Origin: DASVXQ01 sp046727955
GTDB lineage: Bacteria; Actinomycetota; CALGFH01
Assembly: GCA_046727955.1 (NCBI GenBank)
Contig: JBKPDO010000081.1
Coordinates: 1 to 37,758, forward strand
Direction of reading: 5' to 3'
DNA length: 37,758 nt
Within the stretch, counting starts at the first letter, position 1. The number at the start of each line of letters is the position of its first letter. Positions 21,878-30,263 of this stretch are shown here, piece by piece. The notes under the pieces were generated by a model that ran no database searches, was not told where the DNA came from, and saw only the letters and a program-made list of their open reading frames with translations. The position numbers and the translations under genes are program-made.

Positions 21878-22765
21878 ATGGACGAGCACGACTGGCTGGC
21901 GGAGCGGTTCGAGGCCAACCGCCCCCACCTGCGCGCGGTGGCCTACCGGATGCTCGGCTCGCTAAGCGAGGCCGACGACGCCGTCCAGGACGCCTGGCTG
22001 CGGCTCGACCGCGCCGATACTGGCGGCGTCCAGAACCTGGGCGGCTGGCTGACGACGCTGGTCGCGCGGGTGTGCCTCGACAGGCTGCGCGCGCGCAGGT
22101 CGCGGCGCGAGCAGCCTCTGGGCCTGGGCGCGCGCGTGCCCGAGCCGATCATCGGCCGTGAGGACACGATCGACCCCGAGCAGCAGGCGCTCCTCGCGGA
22201 CTCGGTCGGGCTGGCGCTGCTGGTGGTGCTCGAGACGCTGGCGCCCGCCGAGCGGCTGGCGTTCGTGCTGCACGACACGTTCAGGGTGCCGTTCGAGGAG
22301 ATCGCGCCCATCGTGGGGCGCTCCCTAACCGCGGCCAGGCAGCTGGCCAGCCGCGCGCGGCGCCGGGTGCAGGGAGCGGCGGTGCCTGACGGCGATCTGG
22401 CCCGCCAGCGGGTGGTCGTTGACGCGTTCCTCGCGGCCGCGCGCGAGGGTGACTTCGCCGCGCTGGTCGCGGTCCTCGACCCGGACGTGGTGGTCCGGGC
22501 CGACTACGGCGCCCTGCCTCCAGGCGCGTCGAGGGTGGTACGTGGCGCCCGGGCCGTGGCCGAGCAGGCGCTCACCTTCGCGCGACTCTCCTCGTTCGCA
22601 CGACCGGCGCTGGTGAACGGGGCCGCGGGAATCGTCGCGACCCGGCGTGGCCGGCTGTTCTCGGTGATGGGCTTCACCGTCAGGCACGGGAAGATCGTCG
22701 AGATCGACATCCTCGCCGATCCCGCGCGTCTCCGCCAGCTCGACCTGGCGATCCTCGACGACTGA
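21878..22765 (+). CDS. ECF41-type RNA polymerase sigma factor
   Basis: 295 residues, ATG at 21878 with AAGGA nearby. Region 2 covers about 8-75 (RMLGSLSEADDAVQDAWLR), region 4 about 105-165 (ETLAPAERLAFVLHDTFRVPFEEIAPIVGRS). The C-terminal part, about 180-290, is the SnoaL/NTF2-like extension of ECF41 factors, with VVDAFLAAAREGDFAALVAVLDPDVV; the usual conserved NPDK-like site reads as DPARLRQLDL near the end (approximate). In ECF41 factors this extension acts as a built-in regulator instead of an anti-sigma factor. A perfect ECF41 promoter precedes the gene. The partner gene usually next to ECF41 (an oxidoreductase or CMD-type protein) is not here; the DHA2 exporter is divergent. Confidence 0.92.
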   Translation: MDEHDWLAERFEANRPHLRAVAYRMLGSLSEADDAVQDAWLRLDRADTGGVQNLGGWLTTLVARVCLDRLRARRSRREQPLGLGARVPEPIIGREDTIDPEQQALLADSVGLALLVVLETLAPAERLAFVLHDTFRVPFEEIAPIVGRSLTAARQLASRARRRVQGAAVPDGDLARQRVVVDAFLAAAREGDFAALVAVLDPDVVVRADYGALPPGASRVVRGARAVAEQALTFARLSSFARPALVNGAAGIVATRRGRLFSVMGFTVRHGKIVEIDILADPARLRQLDLAILDD

Positions 22766-22830
22766 CACTCAGCCCTCTGTGGCGGCCGTCCCGCTCCGCG
22801 AGCGTGCAGGTCAGTAGCTTGTACGGCCGG

Positions 22831-22917
22831 CGGAGGAGGTGGGATTCGAACCCACGGGACCCTCGCGGGCCCGGCGACTTTCAAGGTCGCTGCCTTCGGC
22901 CGCTCGGCCACTCCTCC
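22831..22917 (-). tRNA. tRNA-Ser(UGA)
   Basis: 87 bases, class II with a long variable arm. The acceptor is GGAGGAG/CTCCTCC, discriminator G, no encoded CCA. The anticodon loop CTTGAAA between GCGAC and GTCGC reads TGA. It is on the same strand just after serS (which ends at 23000), and a TACACT -10 box lies eight bases before its 5' end. GC-rich palindromes in 22930-22999 may end the serS transcript. Confidence 0.95.
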
Positions 22918-22999
22918 GCGACGGAGTGTACCCGGCCGACCGCCACGGCCCGGCCGGCCCGGGGACCCCGGCCCCGGCGGCCCACCACGGCCCGGCGGC

Positions 23000-24271
23000 T
23001 CAGCGCTTGGCCGGCTCGATCAGCTCAGTGCCGTTGAGGTAGGGCTGGAGGGCGGCCGGGATGCGAACCGAGCCGTCGCCCTGCTGGTGGTTCTCGAGCA
23101 GGGCGACGATCGTCCGGCCGACGGCGATCGCAGTGCCGTTCAGCGTGTGGACAGGGCGGTTGCCGCCCGCCTCCCGTACCCGGCAGCCGATCCGTCTGGC
23201 CTGATAATCGGTGCAATTCGAGGTCGAGGTGAGCTCGCGCCAAGTGCCTTGCGAGGGGATCCACGCCTCGCAGTCGTACTTCTTCGCGGCCGAGCCGCCG
23301 AGGTCCCCCGCGGCGATGTTGACCACCCGGTAGGGGATCTCCAGCGCGCCGAGCATCTCCTCCTCGCGGGCGAGCAGCAGCTCGTGCTCCTCCGCCGAGG
23401 CCTCCGGCAGCACGAACGAGACCATCTCCACCTTGTCGAACTGGTGCACGCGGAAGATCCCGCGGGTGTCCTTGCCGTACGAGCCGGCCTCGCGCCGGAA
23501 GCAGGTCGAGAAGCCGACATAGCGCCGCGGCAGCGTGCCAGGGTCGAGGATCTCGTCGGCGTGGTAGCTGACCAGCGGCACCTCCGAGGTGCCAGCGAGG
23601 TAGAGGTCGTCGTCAGCGGTGCGGTAGATCTGCTGCTCATCGGTTGGCAGGTAGCCGGTGCCGAACATCGCCTCGCGCCGCACCAGCACCGGCGGGATCA
23701 TCGGCACGAAGCCGGCGCTGGTGAGCCGCTCGATCGCGAACTGGACCAGCGCGAGCTCCAGCATCGCGCCCGGCCCCGTGAGGTAGCCGAAACGGGCGCC
23801 CGAGACCTTGGCCGCCCGCGCCGTGTCGATGGCGCCCAGCAGCTCGCCGAGCTCGAGGTGGTCGCGCGGCCGGAAATCCAGCTCGCGCACGGTGCCGACG
23901 CGCCGCAGCTCGACCGCGTCCTCTTCTCCGCCGGCGGGCACCGAGGGGTCGGGCAGGTTGGGGATATGGGCGAGCAGGTCGCCCAGCTCCTCGTCGACCC
24001 CGCGCAGCCGCGCCTCGGCCTGGTCGACGCTGGTGGCGAGCTGCTTCAGGCCGGCCAGCACCTCGGCGCGGCGCTCGGGGGTGGCCTGGGCGACCTCTTT
24101 GCCCCGGCGCTTCTGCTCCGCCCGGAGGCCGTCGACCTCGGTGATCAGTGAGCGGCGGCGCGCGTCTAGCTCGAGCAGGCGGTCGACGGCCTCGGCCAGG
24201 CCGGGATCCCGGCGAGCCAGGGCCGCCCGGACCGTGTCCGGGTCGTCACGGATGAGTTTGAGATCGAGCAC
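23000..24271 (-). CDS. serS: seryl-tRNA synthetase
   Basis: 423 residues from GTG at 24271, with GGAGG six bases upstream. The start MLDLKLIRDDPD is the normal SerRS N-terminus. A long antiparallel coiled-coil arm (about 25-100) binds the tRNA variable arm. The class II core follows: motif 2 around FSTCFRREAGSYGKDTRGI and RVHQFDKVEM, and motif 3 around NGTAIAVGRTIVALLENHQ. It charges tRNA-Ser with serine, including the two tRNA-Ser genes in this window. The length is normal. No T-box leader is visible in the short upstream gap. Confidence 0.98.
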   Translation of the reverse strand: MLDLKLIRDDPDTVRAALARRDPGLAEAVDRLLELDARRRSLITEVDGLRAEQKRRGKEVAQATPERRAEVLAGLKQLATSVDQAEARLRGVDEELGDLLAHIPNLPDPSVPAGGEEDAVELRRVGTVRELDFRPRDHLELGELLGAIDTARAAKVSGARFGYLTGPGAMLELALVQFAIERLTSAGFVPMIPPVLVRREAMFGTGYLPTDEQQIYRTADDDLYLAGTSEVPLVSYHADEILDPGTLPRRYVGFSTCFRREAGSYGKDTRGIFRVHQFDKVEMVSFVLPEASAEEHELLLAREEEMLGALEIPYRVVNIAAGDLGGSAAKKYDCEAWIPSQGTWRELTSTSNCTDYQARRIGCRVREAGGNRPVHTLNGTAIAVGRTIVALLENHQQGDGSVRIPAALQPYLNGTELIEPAKR

Positions 24272-24369
24272 GCTGAGCCTCCACAGCGATTGCGGGGAAG
24301 ACACCGGTCCCCGTCGAGACGGACCTCCCGAGAGGACGGGCCTCCCGACCGGCAGGCTACTCCCGCCAG

Positions 24370-24918
24370 CTAAACGGGAGATCGGACAGTCGGCCGGGAC
24401 TCGCCCATGGCCATGGCGATCGCGGCCCGCTCTTCCTCGGAGAGCTGGTGCTCCGAGTGGCCGCCCTTGACCGCCTTGGCGTACGAGCGCGAGTCCGAGC
24501 GCCCGTTGATGGTCGACAGCACGACGCCGTCGCCCGCATCGTCCAAGAACGCCGCCGAGAAGGAGAGCTGGCCGCCGATGTCGGGGAAGGCGTCATAGCG
24601 GGTGAAGCCGATCCTCTTGACAGCGGTAGAGAGGCGCTGGCCAAGCTCCGCGGTCTCGCGGGAGATCAGGCTCACCTTGCGCTGGAGCTGCTCGGCCGCG
24701 TCGATCTGCCGCGACACCACGGCCAGCAGGTCCTCTCGGCGCGCGCCGTCCAGCAGGCGCGCGTAGGCCCGGCGGACCTGCGACAGGCGCAGGCTCAGCG
24801 CGACCACCGCGAGCAGCAGCACCGCGCCAGCGCCCAGGCTGGCATAGACGAGGGCGGTCAACCGCTCGACCGAAAGGGCTGGCACGACTGGAGGACCTCC
24901 TGGGACCTGCTGCGCCAT
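24370..24918 (-). CDS. DUF4446 family membrane protein
   Basis: 182 residues from ATG at 24918. A Pro-rich N-terminus, one membrane segment (about 22-45) and a helical coiled region (about 48-100) are followed by the DUF4446 core: GFTRYDAFPDIGGQLSFSAAFLDD (104-127), GVVLSTINGRSDSR (131-144) and YAKAVKGGHSEHQLSEEE (146-163). Function unknown. In many actinobacteria a DUF4446 gene lies near serS and the replication origin, as here. It is divergent from larB and 98 bases upstream of serS on the same strand. Confidence 0.9.
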   Translation of the reverse strand: MAQQVPGGPPVVPALSVERLTALVYASLGAGAVLLLAVVALSLRLSQVRRAYARLLDGARREDLLAVVSRQIDAAEQLQRKVSLISRETAELGQRLSTAVKRIGFTRYDAFPDIGGQLSFSAAFLDDAGDGVVLSTINGRSDSRSYAKAVKGGHSEHQLSEEERAAIAMAMGESRPTVRSPV

Positions 24919-24960
24919 GGGGAAGGCTGGGCCTGAGGGAGCCAAGGCCAGCAGTAATTG

Positions 24961-24966
24961 TACAAT
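24961..24966 (+). promoter_or_regulatory. -10 box of larB
   Basis: TACAAT lies 9 bases before the TTG at 24976, so a near-leaderless transcript is likely. No good -35 box is seen 17 bases upstream. Confidence 0.4.
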
Positions 24967-24975
24967 GCGAGGACT

Positions 24976-25746
24976 TTGAACGAAGGCCAGCTCCGGCAGC
25001 TTCTTGGCGCTGTCGCCGAGGGCGAGCTGTCCCCCGAGGACGCAGTCCGCCGTCTCGCCTATCTCCCCTTCGAGGATCTCGGCTTCGCGCGCGTCGACCA
25101 CCACCGCTCCGTGCGCACCCTCGGCCCGGAGGTCGTCTATGCGCGCGGCAAGACGCCCGAGCAGACCGCGGCGATCGTCGCCGCGCTCATGCGGCGGGAA
25201 GGCGCGCCGATCCTGGTGACCAAGGCGGCGAAGGAGCATGCCGAGGCGGTGCGCGAGGTGGCGCCCGAAGCCGAGTGGCACGAGCGCTCCGGCATGCTGG
25301 TGTGCCGGCGGCTGGCGCCCGCTGAGGAGTCCGGGCTGGTGCTGGTGGTCTGCGCCGGCACCAGCGACCTGCCGGTCGCCGAAGAGGCCTGGCTGACGGC
25401 GGAGGCGTTCGGCTGCGGGGTCGACCGGCTCGCCGACGTCGGCGTGGCCGGCGCGCACCGGCTGTTCGCGGACGCCGACCGCGTGCAGGCCGCCGACGTT
25501 CTGGTGGTCGTGGCCGGCATGGAGGGCGCCCTGCCGTCGCTGGTGGCCGGTTTGGTGCGCGCCCCGGTGATCGCGGTGCCGACCAGCGTCGGCTACGGTG
25601 CGGCCTTCGAGGGGCTGGCCGCCCTGCTCGGGATGCTGAACTCCTGCGCGGTGGGGGTCGCGGTGGTCAACATCGACAACGGCTTCGGCGCGGGCGCCCT
25701 GGCCGCCCGCATCCTCTCGGCCACCCGCGGCCGGCGGGAGCCGTGA
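24976..25746 (+). CDS. larB: LarB, pyridinium-3,5-biscarboxylic acid mononucleotide synthase
   Basis: 256 residues from TTG at 24976 (another TTG lies at 24958). LarB carboxylates and hydrolyses nicotinic acid adenine dinucleotide, the first step of nickel-pincer cofactor biosynthesis. The family features are clear: an N-terminal helical part LLGAVAEGELSPEDAVRRL, then the AIR-carboxylase-like half with CAGTSDLPVAEEA, VAGMEGALPSLVAGLV, the VIAVPTSVGYGA motif and NIDNGFGAG at the end. The Cys in CAGTSD is part of the active-site region. Its stop overlaps the GTG start of larC by 4 bases, a clear operon. LarE, the sulphur-donating enzyme, is not in the window. Confidence 0.93.
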   Translation: MNEGQLRQLLGAVAEGELSPEDAVRRLAYLPFEDLGFARVDHHRSVRTLGPEVVYARGKTPEQTAAIVAALMRREGAPILVTKAAKEHAEAVREVAPEAEWHERSGMLVCRRLAPAEESGLVLVVCAGTSDLPVAEEAWLTAEAFGCGVDRLADVGVAGAHRLFADADRVQAADVLVVVAGMEGALPSLVAGLVRAPVIAVPTSVGYGAAFEGLAALLGMLNSCAVGVAVVNIDNGFGAGALAARILSATRGRREP

Positions 25747-26969
25747 CCCCGATGACCCCGGTGACCCCGGTGACCTCTGTGGCCACCCCGTTCGCCTACT
25801 TCGACTGCTTCGCGGGCATCGCCGGGGACATGGTGCTCGGGGCGTTGCTCGACGCCGGCGGCTCCGCCGGGGCGCTGCGCGCCGGGCTGGCCCGGCTGGA
25901 GGTCGGGCCGTTCGAGCTGGAGATCGCCCCCGCTGAGCGCGGCGGCATCGGCGCGACCCAGGTCATCGTGCATGCCGCCGCCGGCGACGGGCGCAACTGG
26001 GCGGACGTGCGGGGCGCGCTGGCTGCCGCGGCGCTTCCCGAGCGGGTCCGCTCGCGTGCCCTGGCGACCTTCGCAAGGCTGGCCGAGGCGGAGGGGCGGG
26101 TTCACCGCGTGCCCCCCGACGAGGTCCATTTCCACGAGGTTGGCGCGGTGGACGCCATGGTCGACGTGGTCGGCGCCGCCATGCTCCTCGACGACCTCGG
26201 CGTCGAGGAGGTGTGGGCGTCGCCGGTCGCCACCGGCAGCGGTCAGGTGCGCGGCGAGCACGGCGTGCTGCCGGTGCCCGCTCCGGCCGTGCTCGAGCTG
26301 CTGCGCGGCGCGCCGCTGCGGGCCGGCGGCGTACAGGCGGAGCTGACCACCCCGACTGGGGCGGCGATCCTGGCGGAGAGCGCGGCACGCTTTTCAGACA
26401 TGCCGCCGCTGCGGGTCGCCCGCGTCGGCTACGGCGCCGGCGCCAGGGAGCACCGCGAGCTGCCCAACCTGCTGCGGGTGGTGCTCGGCGAGCGGCTCGA
26501 GACGAGCGGCGGCCAGGGCGACGGTGGGCTGGTGCTCGAGGCCAACATCGACGACATGACGCCGGAGCTGGCCCCGTGGGTGGTGGAGCGGCTGCTCGCC
26601 GCCGGCGCCGCGGACGTGTGGCTCACGCCGGTTCACATGAAGAAGGGGCGGCCGGGGATCGTGCTGTCGGTGCTGTGCCCGCCCGGCGCCGACGCGGCCG
26701 TCCGCGAGGTGCTGTGGCGCGAGACCTCTACCCTAGGCGTGCGCGGCCTGCCGGTGCGCAAGTGGGTGCTGGAGCGCCGCACCCTCGAGGTCGACCTGGA
26801 GGGTGGCAAGGCGCGGGTCAAGCTCGGTCTGGACCGGGGGCGCGTGGTCAATGTGGCGCCGGAGTTCGCCGACTGCGCCCGGCTGGCCGAGCAGACCGGC
26901 CTGCCGCTCAAGGAGGTCATGGCGCGCGCCCAAGCGGCGGCCATGGCCGCGCTAGACGCGGGGCCGTGA
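25743..26969 (+). CDS. larC: LarC, nickel-insertion protein of the pincer cofactor
   Basis: 408 residues, GTG at 25743 in a 4-base overlap with larB. The N-terminus begins with FDCFAGIAGDMVLGALLDAG, then HFHEVGAVDAMVDVVGAAMLL, PVPAPAVLELLRGAP and TPTGAAIL. The second half has EANIDDMTPELAPWVVERL and HMKKGRPG. LarC is a CTP-dependent nickel insertase that makes the final pincer cofactor for LarA-type racemases and epimerases. In Lactiplantibacillus plantarum it is made by programmed frameshifting of larC1 and larC2; here it is one continuous gene. No LarA or LarE is in the window. The next gene converges on it. Confidence 0.95.
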   Translation: MTPMTPVTPVTSVATPFAYFDCFAGIAGDMVLGALLDAGGSAGALRAGLARLEVGPFELEIAPAERGGIGATQVIVHAAAGDGRNWADVRGALAAAALPERVRSRALATFARLAEAEGRVHRVPPDEVHFHEVGAVDAMVDVVGAAMLLDDLGVEEVWASPVATGSGQVRGEHGVLPVPAPAVLELLRGAPLRAGGVQAELTTPTGAAILAESAARFSDMPPLRVARVGYGAGAREHRELPNLLRVVLGERLETSGGQGDGGLVLEANIDDMTPELAPWVVERLLAAGAADVWLTPVHMKKGRPGIVLSVLCPPGADAAVREVLWRETSTLGVRGLPVRKWVLERRTLEVDLEGGKARVKLGLDRGRVVNVAPEFADCARLAEQTGLPLKEVMARAQAAAMAALDAGP

Positions 26970-27014
26970 GCGCTCCACCGCGTGAGGCCGTGCGTTCCGG
27001 CCGGCGGCGCGCCC

Positions 27015-27329
27015 TCAAAGTCCGTCGTGGTCGCGACCGACGGCCGCTGGCGACTGGTCAGAGGAGTCGCCGCCGCGGGGGCCGGGGCGGCCGGCGGCCT
27101 CGGGCCGGCGCCCCGTGGCCTCACGGCGCATCCGCAGCCCGATCACGGTCAGGGCGACCGCGAACGCGACCGAGACTACGGCGAGCGCGCCGTGCACCGC
27201 CTTGAAACCGAAGTCGTGCGCAGGGTCCCTGGCGATGTTCCACATCCGGGTGATCCAGACGTAGAACGTCCAGGCAGCCGCGGCCAGCAGCACATTGGAA
27301 CGTGCGCGGGTGGTCTTCATGGCCGCCAT
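27015..27329 (-). CDS. small membrane protein, SCO4848-like
   Basis: About 104 residues from ATG at 27329 (or 101 from 27320). Two membrane segments are seen: about 13-32 (VLLAAAAWTFYVWITRMWN) and about 47-68 (AVHGALAVVSVAFAVALTVIGL). The pattern WxxxVW...HDFGFKAVHGALAVVS is like the small conserved actinobacterial membrane proteins of the SCO4848 type. The end is Arg/Gly/Ser-rich. Function unknown. It ends 46 bases from the larC stop, in convergent orientation; no good ribosome binding site is visible. Confidence 0.6.
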   Translation of the reverse strand: MAAMKTTRARSNVLLAAAAWTFYVWITRMWNIARDPAHDFGFKAVHGALAVVSVAFAVALTVIGLRMRREATGRRPEAAGRPGPRGGDSSDQSPAAVGRDHDGL

Positions 27330-27377
27330 GCTAAAGGCCCGCGGACCTGCGCGCACCTCTGGCGGTGGTGACTCCAC

Positions 27378-28553
27378 CTACTCCAGGCCGAGGCCGCGGG
27401 CGATGTTGACCTTGAGGATCTCGCTGGTGCCCTCGTAGAGGCGCATGCCGCGAACGAAGCGGGCGAAGCGCTCGATCCCCATCTCGGTCATGTAGCCGTT
27501 GCCACCGAAGACCTGGATGGCACGGTCGGCCACGCGACCCACCATCTCGGTGGCGACGTACTTGGCCAGCGCCGCCTCCTTGCGCCCGTCGGCGCCACCG
27601 TCCAGCGCGCCGGCCTGCGCGTACACCAGCAGGCGCGCCTGCTCCAATTCAGCCATCGAGTCGACCACCATGCTCTGCACGTACTGGTTGGCGCCGATCT
27701 TGCGACCGAAGGCCTCGCGCACCTTGGCGTACTCCAGCATCCGCTCGTACAGGTGCTGCGCAGCGCCGAGTGCCATCGCCGCGATCGACATGCGCCCGCC
27801 GTTGATCCAGCGCATCGCCGAGTAGAAGCCGTAGCCCTCCTTGCCGAGTAGGGCGTCCTCGCCCACCCGGCAGTCGGTGAAGACCAGCTCGGCCTGGTTG
27901 GCGTCGTACATGGTGCGCTGCCGCCGGCCCAGCTCGAAGCCCGGCGTGTCCTTGTCGACCAGGAAGCAGGAGATCCCGCCCTTGGCGCCGAGGCCGGGCT
28001 GGGTGACCGCGAACAGGATCACGTAGTCGGCCTCCGCCCCGTGGGTGATGAAGTGCTTGCGCCCGTTGATCACCCAGGCGCCGTTCATCCGCTCGGCACG
28101 CGTCCGGATCCGGGTGGCGTCGCTGCCGGCGTCCGGCTCGGTCAGGGCGAAGCAGGCATCGCGCTCGGCCCGCATGGTCGGGAAGAGGTAGCGCTCCTGC
28201 TGCTCAGGGGTGCCGTCCAGCAGGATCGGCGTGGGGCCCTCCACGCTCGGCAGCACGCCGCCGGGCATGGAAAGCAGCAGGCCGTGGCGCAGGCACTCCT
28301 CCGTGCACAGCACCATCCCGAGGTAGCCGACACCACCGCCGCCGCTGGACTCCGGCATGAACATGGTGTAGAAGCCCTCCGCCGCCGAGCGCTTGCGCAG
28401 GGAGCGCTTCTCCTCCTCCAGCGTGGCGAAGGTGCCGGTCTCCTGGATCTCCTGGGCGTATACCGCCTCCCTCGGGGCGACCTCCCGCTGGATGAAAGTG
28501 CGGATCGCGTCGCGCAGCGCGACCAATTCCTCGGGCAGTTGCAGGAGAGTCAT
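27378..28553 (-). CDS. acyl-CoA dehydrogenase
   Basis: 391 residues from ATG at 28553, with AAGGAAGG upstream. The family signatures are complete: FALTEPDAGSDATRIRT (FAD and substrate binding), INGRKHFITHGAEADYVILFA, REAFGRKIGANQ, QVFGGNGYMTEMGIERFARFVRG, and the catalytic Glu in LYEGTSEILKVNIARGL. It oxidises an acyl-CoA thioester to the enoyl-CoA with an electron-transfer flavoprotein as acceptor. The exact chain-length preference cannot be told. No other fatty-acid gene adjoins it. The gap to the next gene upstream (28554-28973) holds palindromic repeats. Confidence 0.93.
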   Translation of the reverse strand: MTLLQLPEELVALRDAIRTFIQREVAPREAVYAQEIQETGTFATLEEEKRSLRKRSAAEGFYTMFMPESSGGGGVGYLGMVLCTEECLRHGLLLSMPGGVLPSVEGPTPILLDGTPEQQERYLFPTMRAERDACFALTEPDAGSDATRIRTRAERMNGAWVINGRKHFITHGAEADYVILFAVTQPGLGAKGGISCFLVDKDTPGFELGRRQRTMYDANQAELVFTDCRVGEDALLGKEGYGFYSAMRWINGGRMSIAAMALGAAQHLYERMLEYAKVREAFGRKIGANQYVQSMVVDSMAELEQARLLVYAQAGALDGGADGRKEAALAKYVATEMVGRVADRAIQVFGGNGYMTEMGIERFARFVRGMRLYEGTSEILKVNIARGLGLE

Positions 28554-28603
28554 CCGCCTTCCTTTCCGTGACGTCCTTTGGCGGGTCTGTGGGCAGTCCT
28601 CGT

Positions 28604-28696
28604 TCCATGTGGGGGGGAGCTCGCTCCCCCCACGGCGCGCGCTTCGCACGCCAGGGCAGGTCGATCCATGTGGGGGGAGCTCGCTCCCCCCACGGC
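28604..28696. repeat. pair of palindromic repeats
   Basis: Two copies of about 32 bases (28604-28636 and 28665-28696) share TCCATGTGGGGGG, then AGCTCGCTCCCCCCACGGC. Each folds into a stem of about 11 bp (GTGGGGGGAGC with GCTCCCCCCAC) with a tiny loop. Because they are symmetrical they could end transcription on both strands, or be REP-like elements. They are separated by 28 bases. Confidence 0.75.
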
Positions 28697-28830
28697 CCCC
28701 CAAGAGCGCCTGTGCCATGGTCGCCGGGCTACCGTGCGTAACCCGCCACGTCCAAGCGTAATCCGGCAGGAGCGACATGGCACTCACTCCGGCACGGGCG
28801 ATATCGCCTGCTCCCGGGTCGTGCGTGCGA

Positions 28831-28957
28831 CTAGAGCGCCGGTCAAGTAGGCGGCGCAGCGTGCAGCGCCAGACCATACGTGCAGCTCCTGGCCCTGCGC
28901 GCCGCTCCCGGTGGCCACCCAATCACCTCGAAACCGGCTACTTGACCGGCGCTCTAG
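28831..28957. repeat. 127-bp element with perfect 20-bp inverted ends
   Basis: The left end is CTAGAGCGCCGGTCAAGTAG (28831-28850) and the right end its exact reverse complement (28938-28957). The 87 bases between have no coding potential I can see. The shape is that of a miniature inverted-repeat element, a paired operator for DNA looping, or a long hairpin. It lies 17 bases from the stop of the amidohydrolase gene. Confidence 0.85.
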
Positions 28958-28973
28958 CTCCTCAAGCCTGGCG

Positions 28974-30167
28974 CTAGCGGACCCTGCGGCCCGACTGGAA
29001 CACCGCGGCGGGCCGGGTCAGGGCGGTGACGTCGGCGGCGACGTCGCCCTCGACCGCCAGCACGTCGGCGACCGCGCCGGTGCGCAGGACCCCGCGGTCG
29101 GGCTCGCCCAGCAGGTCGGCAGCCTCGGCGGTGGCGGCGCGCACCCCGGTGAGCACGTCGAGACCCGCCTCCACCATGGCGACGACCTCGTGCGCGACCC
29201 GGCCGTGGGGGTTCTCGGGCGTGCCCGCGTCGGTCCCGGCGACGATCCTGACCCCAGCCTTGACCGCGGCCTGGAACGAAGCCAGGTGCGCCTCGGCGAC
29301 CAGGCGGGCCCGCTCCTTGATCCAGTCCGGCACGCTCTCGCCGCGAAGGATGCATCCCGGCGCCATGAAGGTGGCGCTGTAGCGGATGCCGGTCTCTACG
29401 AAGAGCCGGATGGTCTCGTCGTCCAGGTACATGCCGTGCTCGACCGAGTCCACGCCGGCACGCAGCGCGGCGGCCACGCCACCCTCGCCGATGGCATGCG
29501 CCGTCACCCTGAGCCCGAGGCGGTGCGCCTCGTCGACCAGGGCGTCGAGCTCCCGCTGGGTGTAGGCGGCCAGCCGGGGATCGAGCCCCTTGGTGAGCAC
29601 CCCGCCGGTGGCCACCACCTTGATGCAGCCGGCGCCCATCCCCAAGTTGGCCCGCACGGCGGCGCGCAGCTGCCCGGGCCCGTCGGCCACCCGGCCGAGA
29701 TAGGGGATGTGGCCGCCGGTCATGGTCATCGCCGGTCCCGCCGCGATCACCCGCGGACCCTCGACCATCCCGGCCTCGACCGCGCGGCCGACCGCGATCG
29801 CCTCCCCTCCCGGGGCGCCGAGGTCGCGCACCAGCGTCACGCCGCCGTCGAGGTGCCTGCGGGCGTTGGCGACCGCCGCCAGGGTGCGCTCGGACTCGGT
29901 CAGCGGGATGCCGGCGGCGAAGTCGGGCCCGGCGCTGGCGACCAGATGCACGTGCACGTCGATCAGGCCGGGGAGCAGGGTGCAGCCGGGCAGCTCGAGG
30001 GTGGCGAGGCTCCTGGCCTCGAGCGGCAGCTCGGCGGCGGGGCCGGCGAAGGCGATGCGCTCGCCGTCGAGCCACAGCGCGGCGTCGGGGACGGCGGTGG
30101 CCCCTGTCCCGTCCAGCAGGCGCGGGGCGCGCAGCACCGCGGACTCGGGCGAGCTGGGCGCGGTCAT
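28974..30167 (-). CDS. amidohydrolase family protein (metal-dependent)
   Basis: 397 residues from ATG at 30167, with GGAGG five bases upstream. The amidohydrolase motifs are in order: LPGLIDVHVHL (metal-binding HxH, about 63-73), KVVATGG with Lys in the middle, TAHAIGEGG (His), VEHGMY (His) and VAGTDAG (Asp, near the C-terminus). The C-terminus returns to the beta-sandwich (GAVADVLAVEGD). Such proteins hydrolyse amide or imide bonds of small molecules or peptides (imidazolonepropionase/prolidase-like group); the substrate cannot be read. The gene starts 13 bases after the 3' end of tRNA-Leu on the same strand, so read-through from the tRNA promoter is likely. Confidence 0.9.
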   Translation of the reverse strand: MTAPSSPESAVLRAPRLLDGTGATAVPDAALWLDGERIAFAGPAAELPLEARSLATLELPGCTLLPGLIDVHVHLVASAGPDFAAGIPLTESERTLAAVANARRHLDGGVTLVRDLGAPGGEAIAVGRAVEAGMVEGPRVIAAGPAMTMTGGHIPYLGRVADGPGQLRAAVRANLGMGAGCIKVVATGGVLTKGLDPRLAAYTQRELDALVDEAHRLGLRVTAHAIGEGGVAAALRAGVDSVEHGMYLDDETIRLFVETGIRYSATFMAPGCILRGESVPDWIKERARLVAEAHLASFQAAVKAGVRIVAGTDAGTPENPHGRVAHEVVAMVEAGLDVLTGVRAATAEAADLLGEPDRGVLRTGAVADVLAVEGDVAADVTALTRPAAVFQSGRRVR

Positions 30168-30179
30168 CCGGACCTCCAG

Positions 30180-30263
<84 letters not shown>

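Noticed and set aside
24272..24369. T-box riboswitch upstream of serS
   Set aside because: The gap is too short and no T-box core or terminator/antiterminator is visible.
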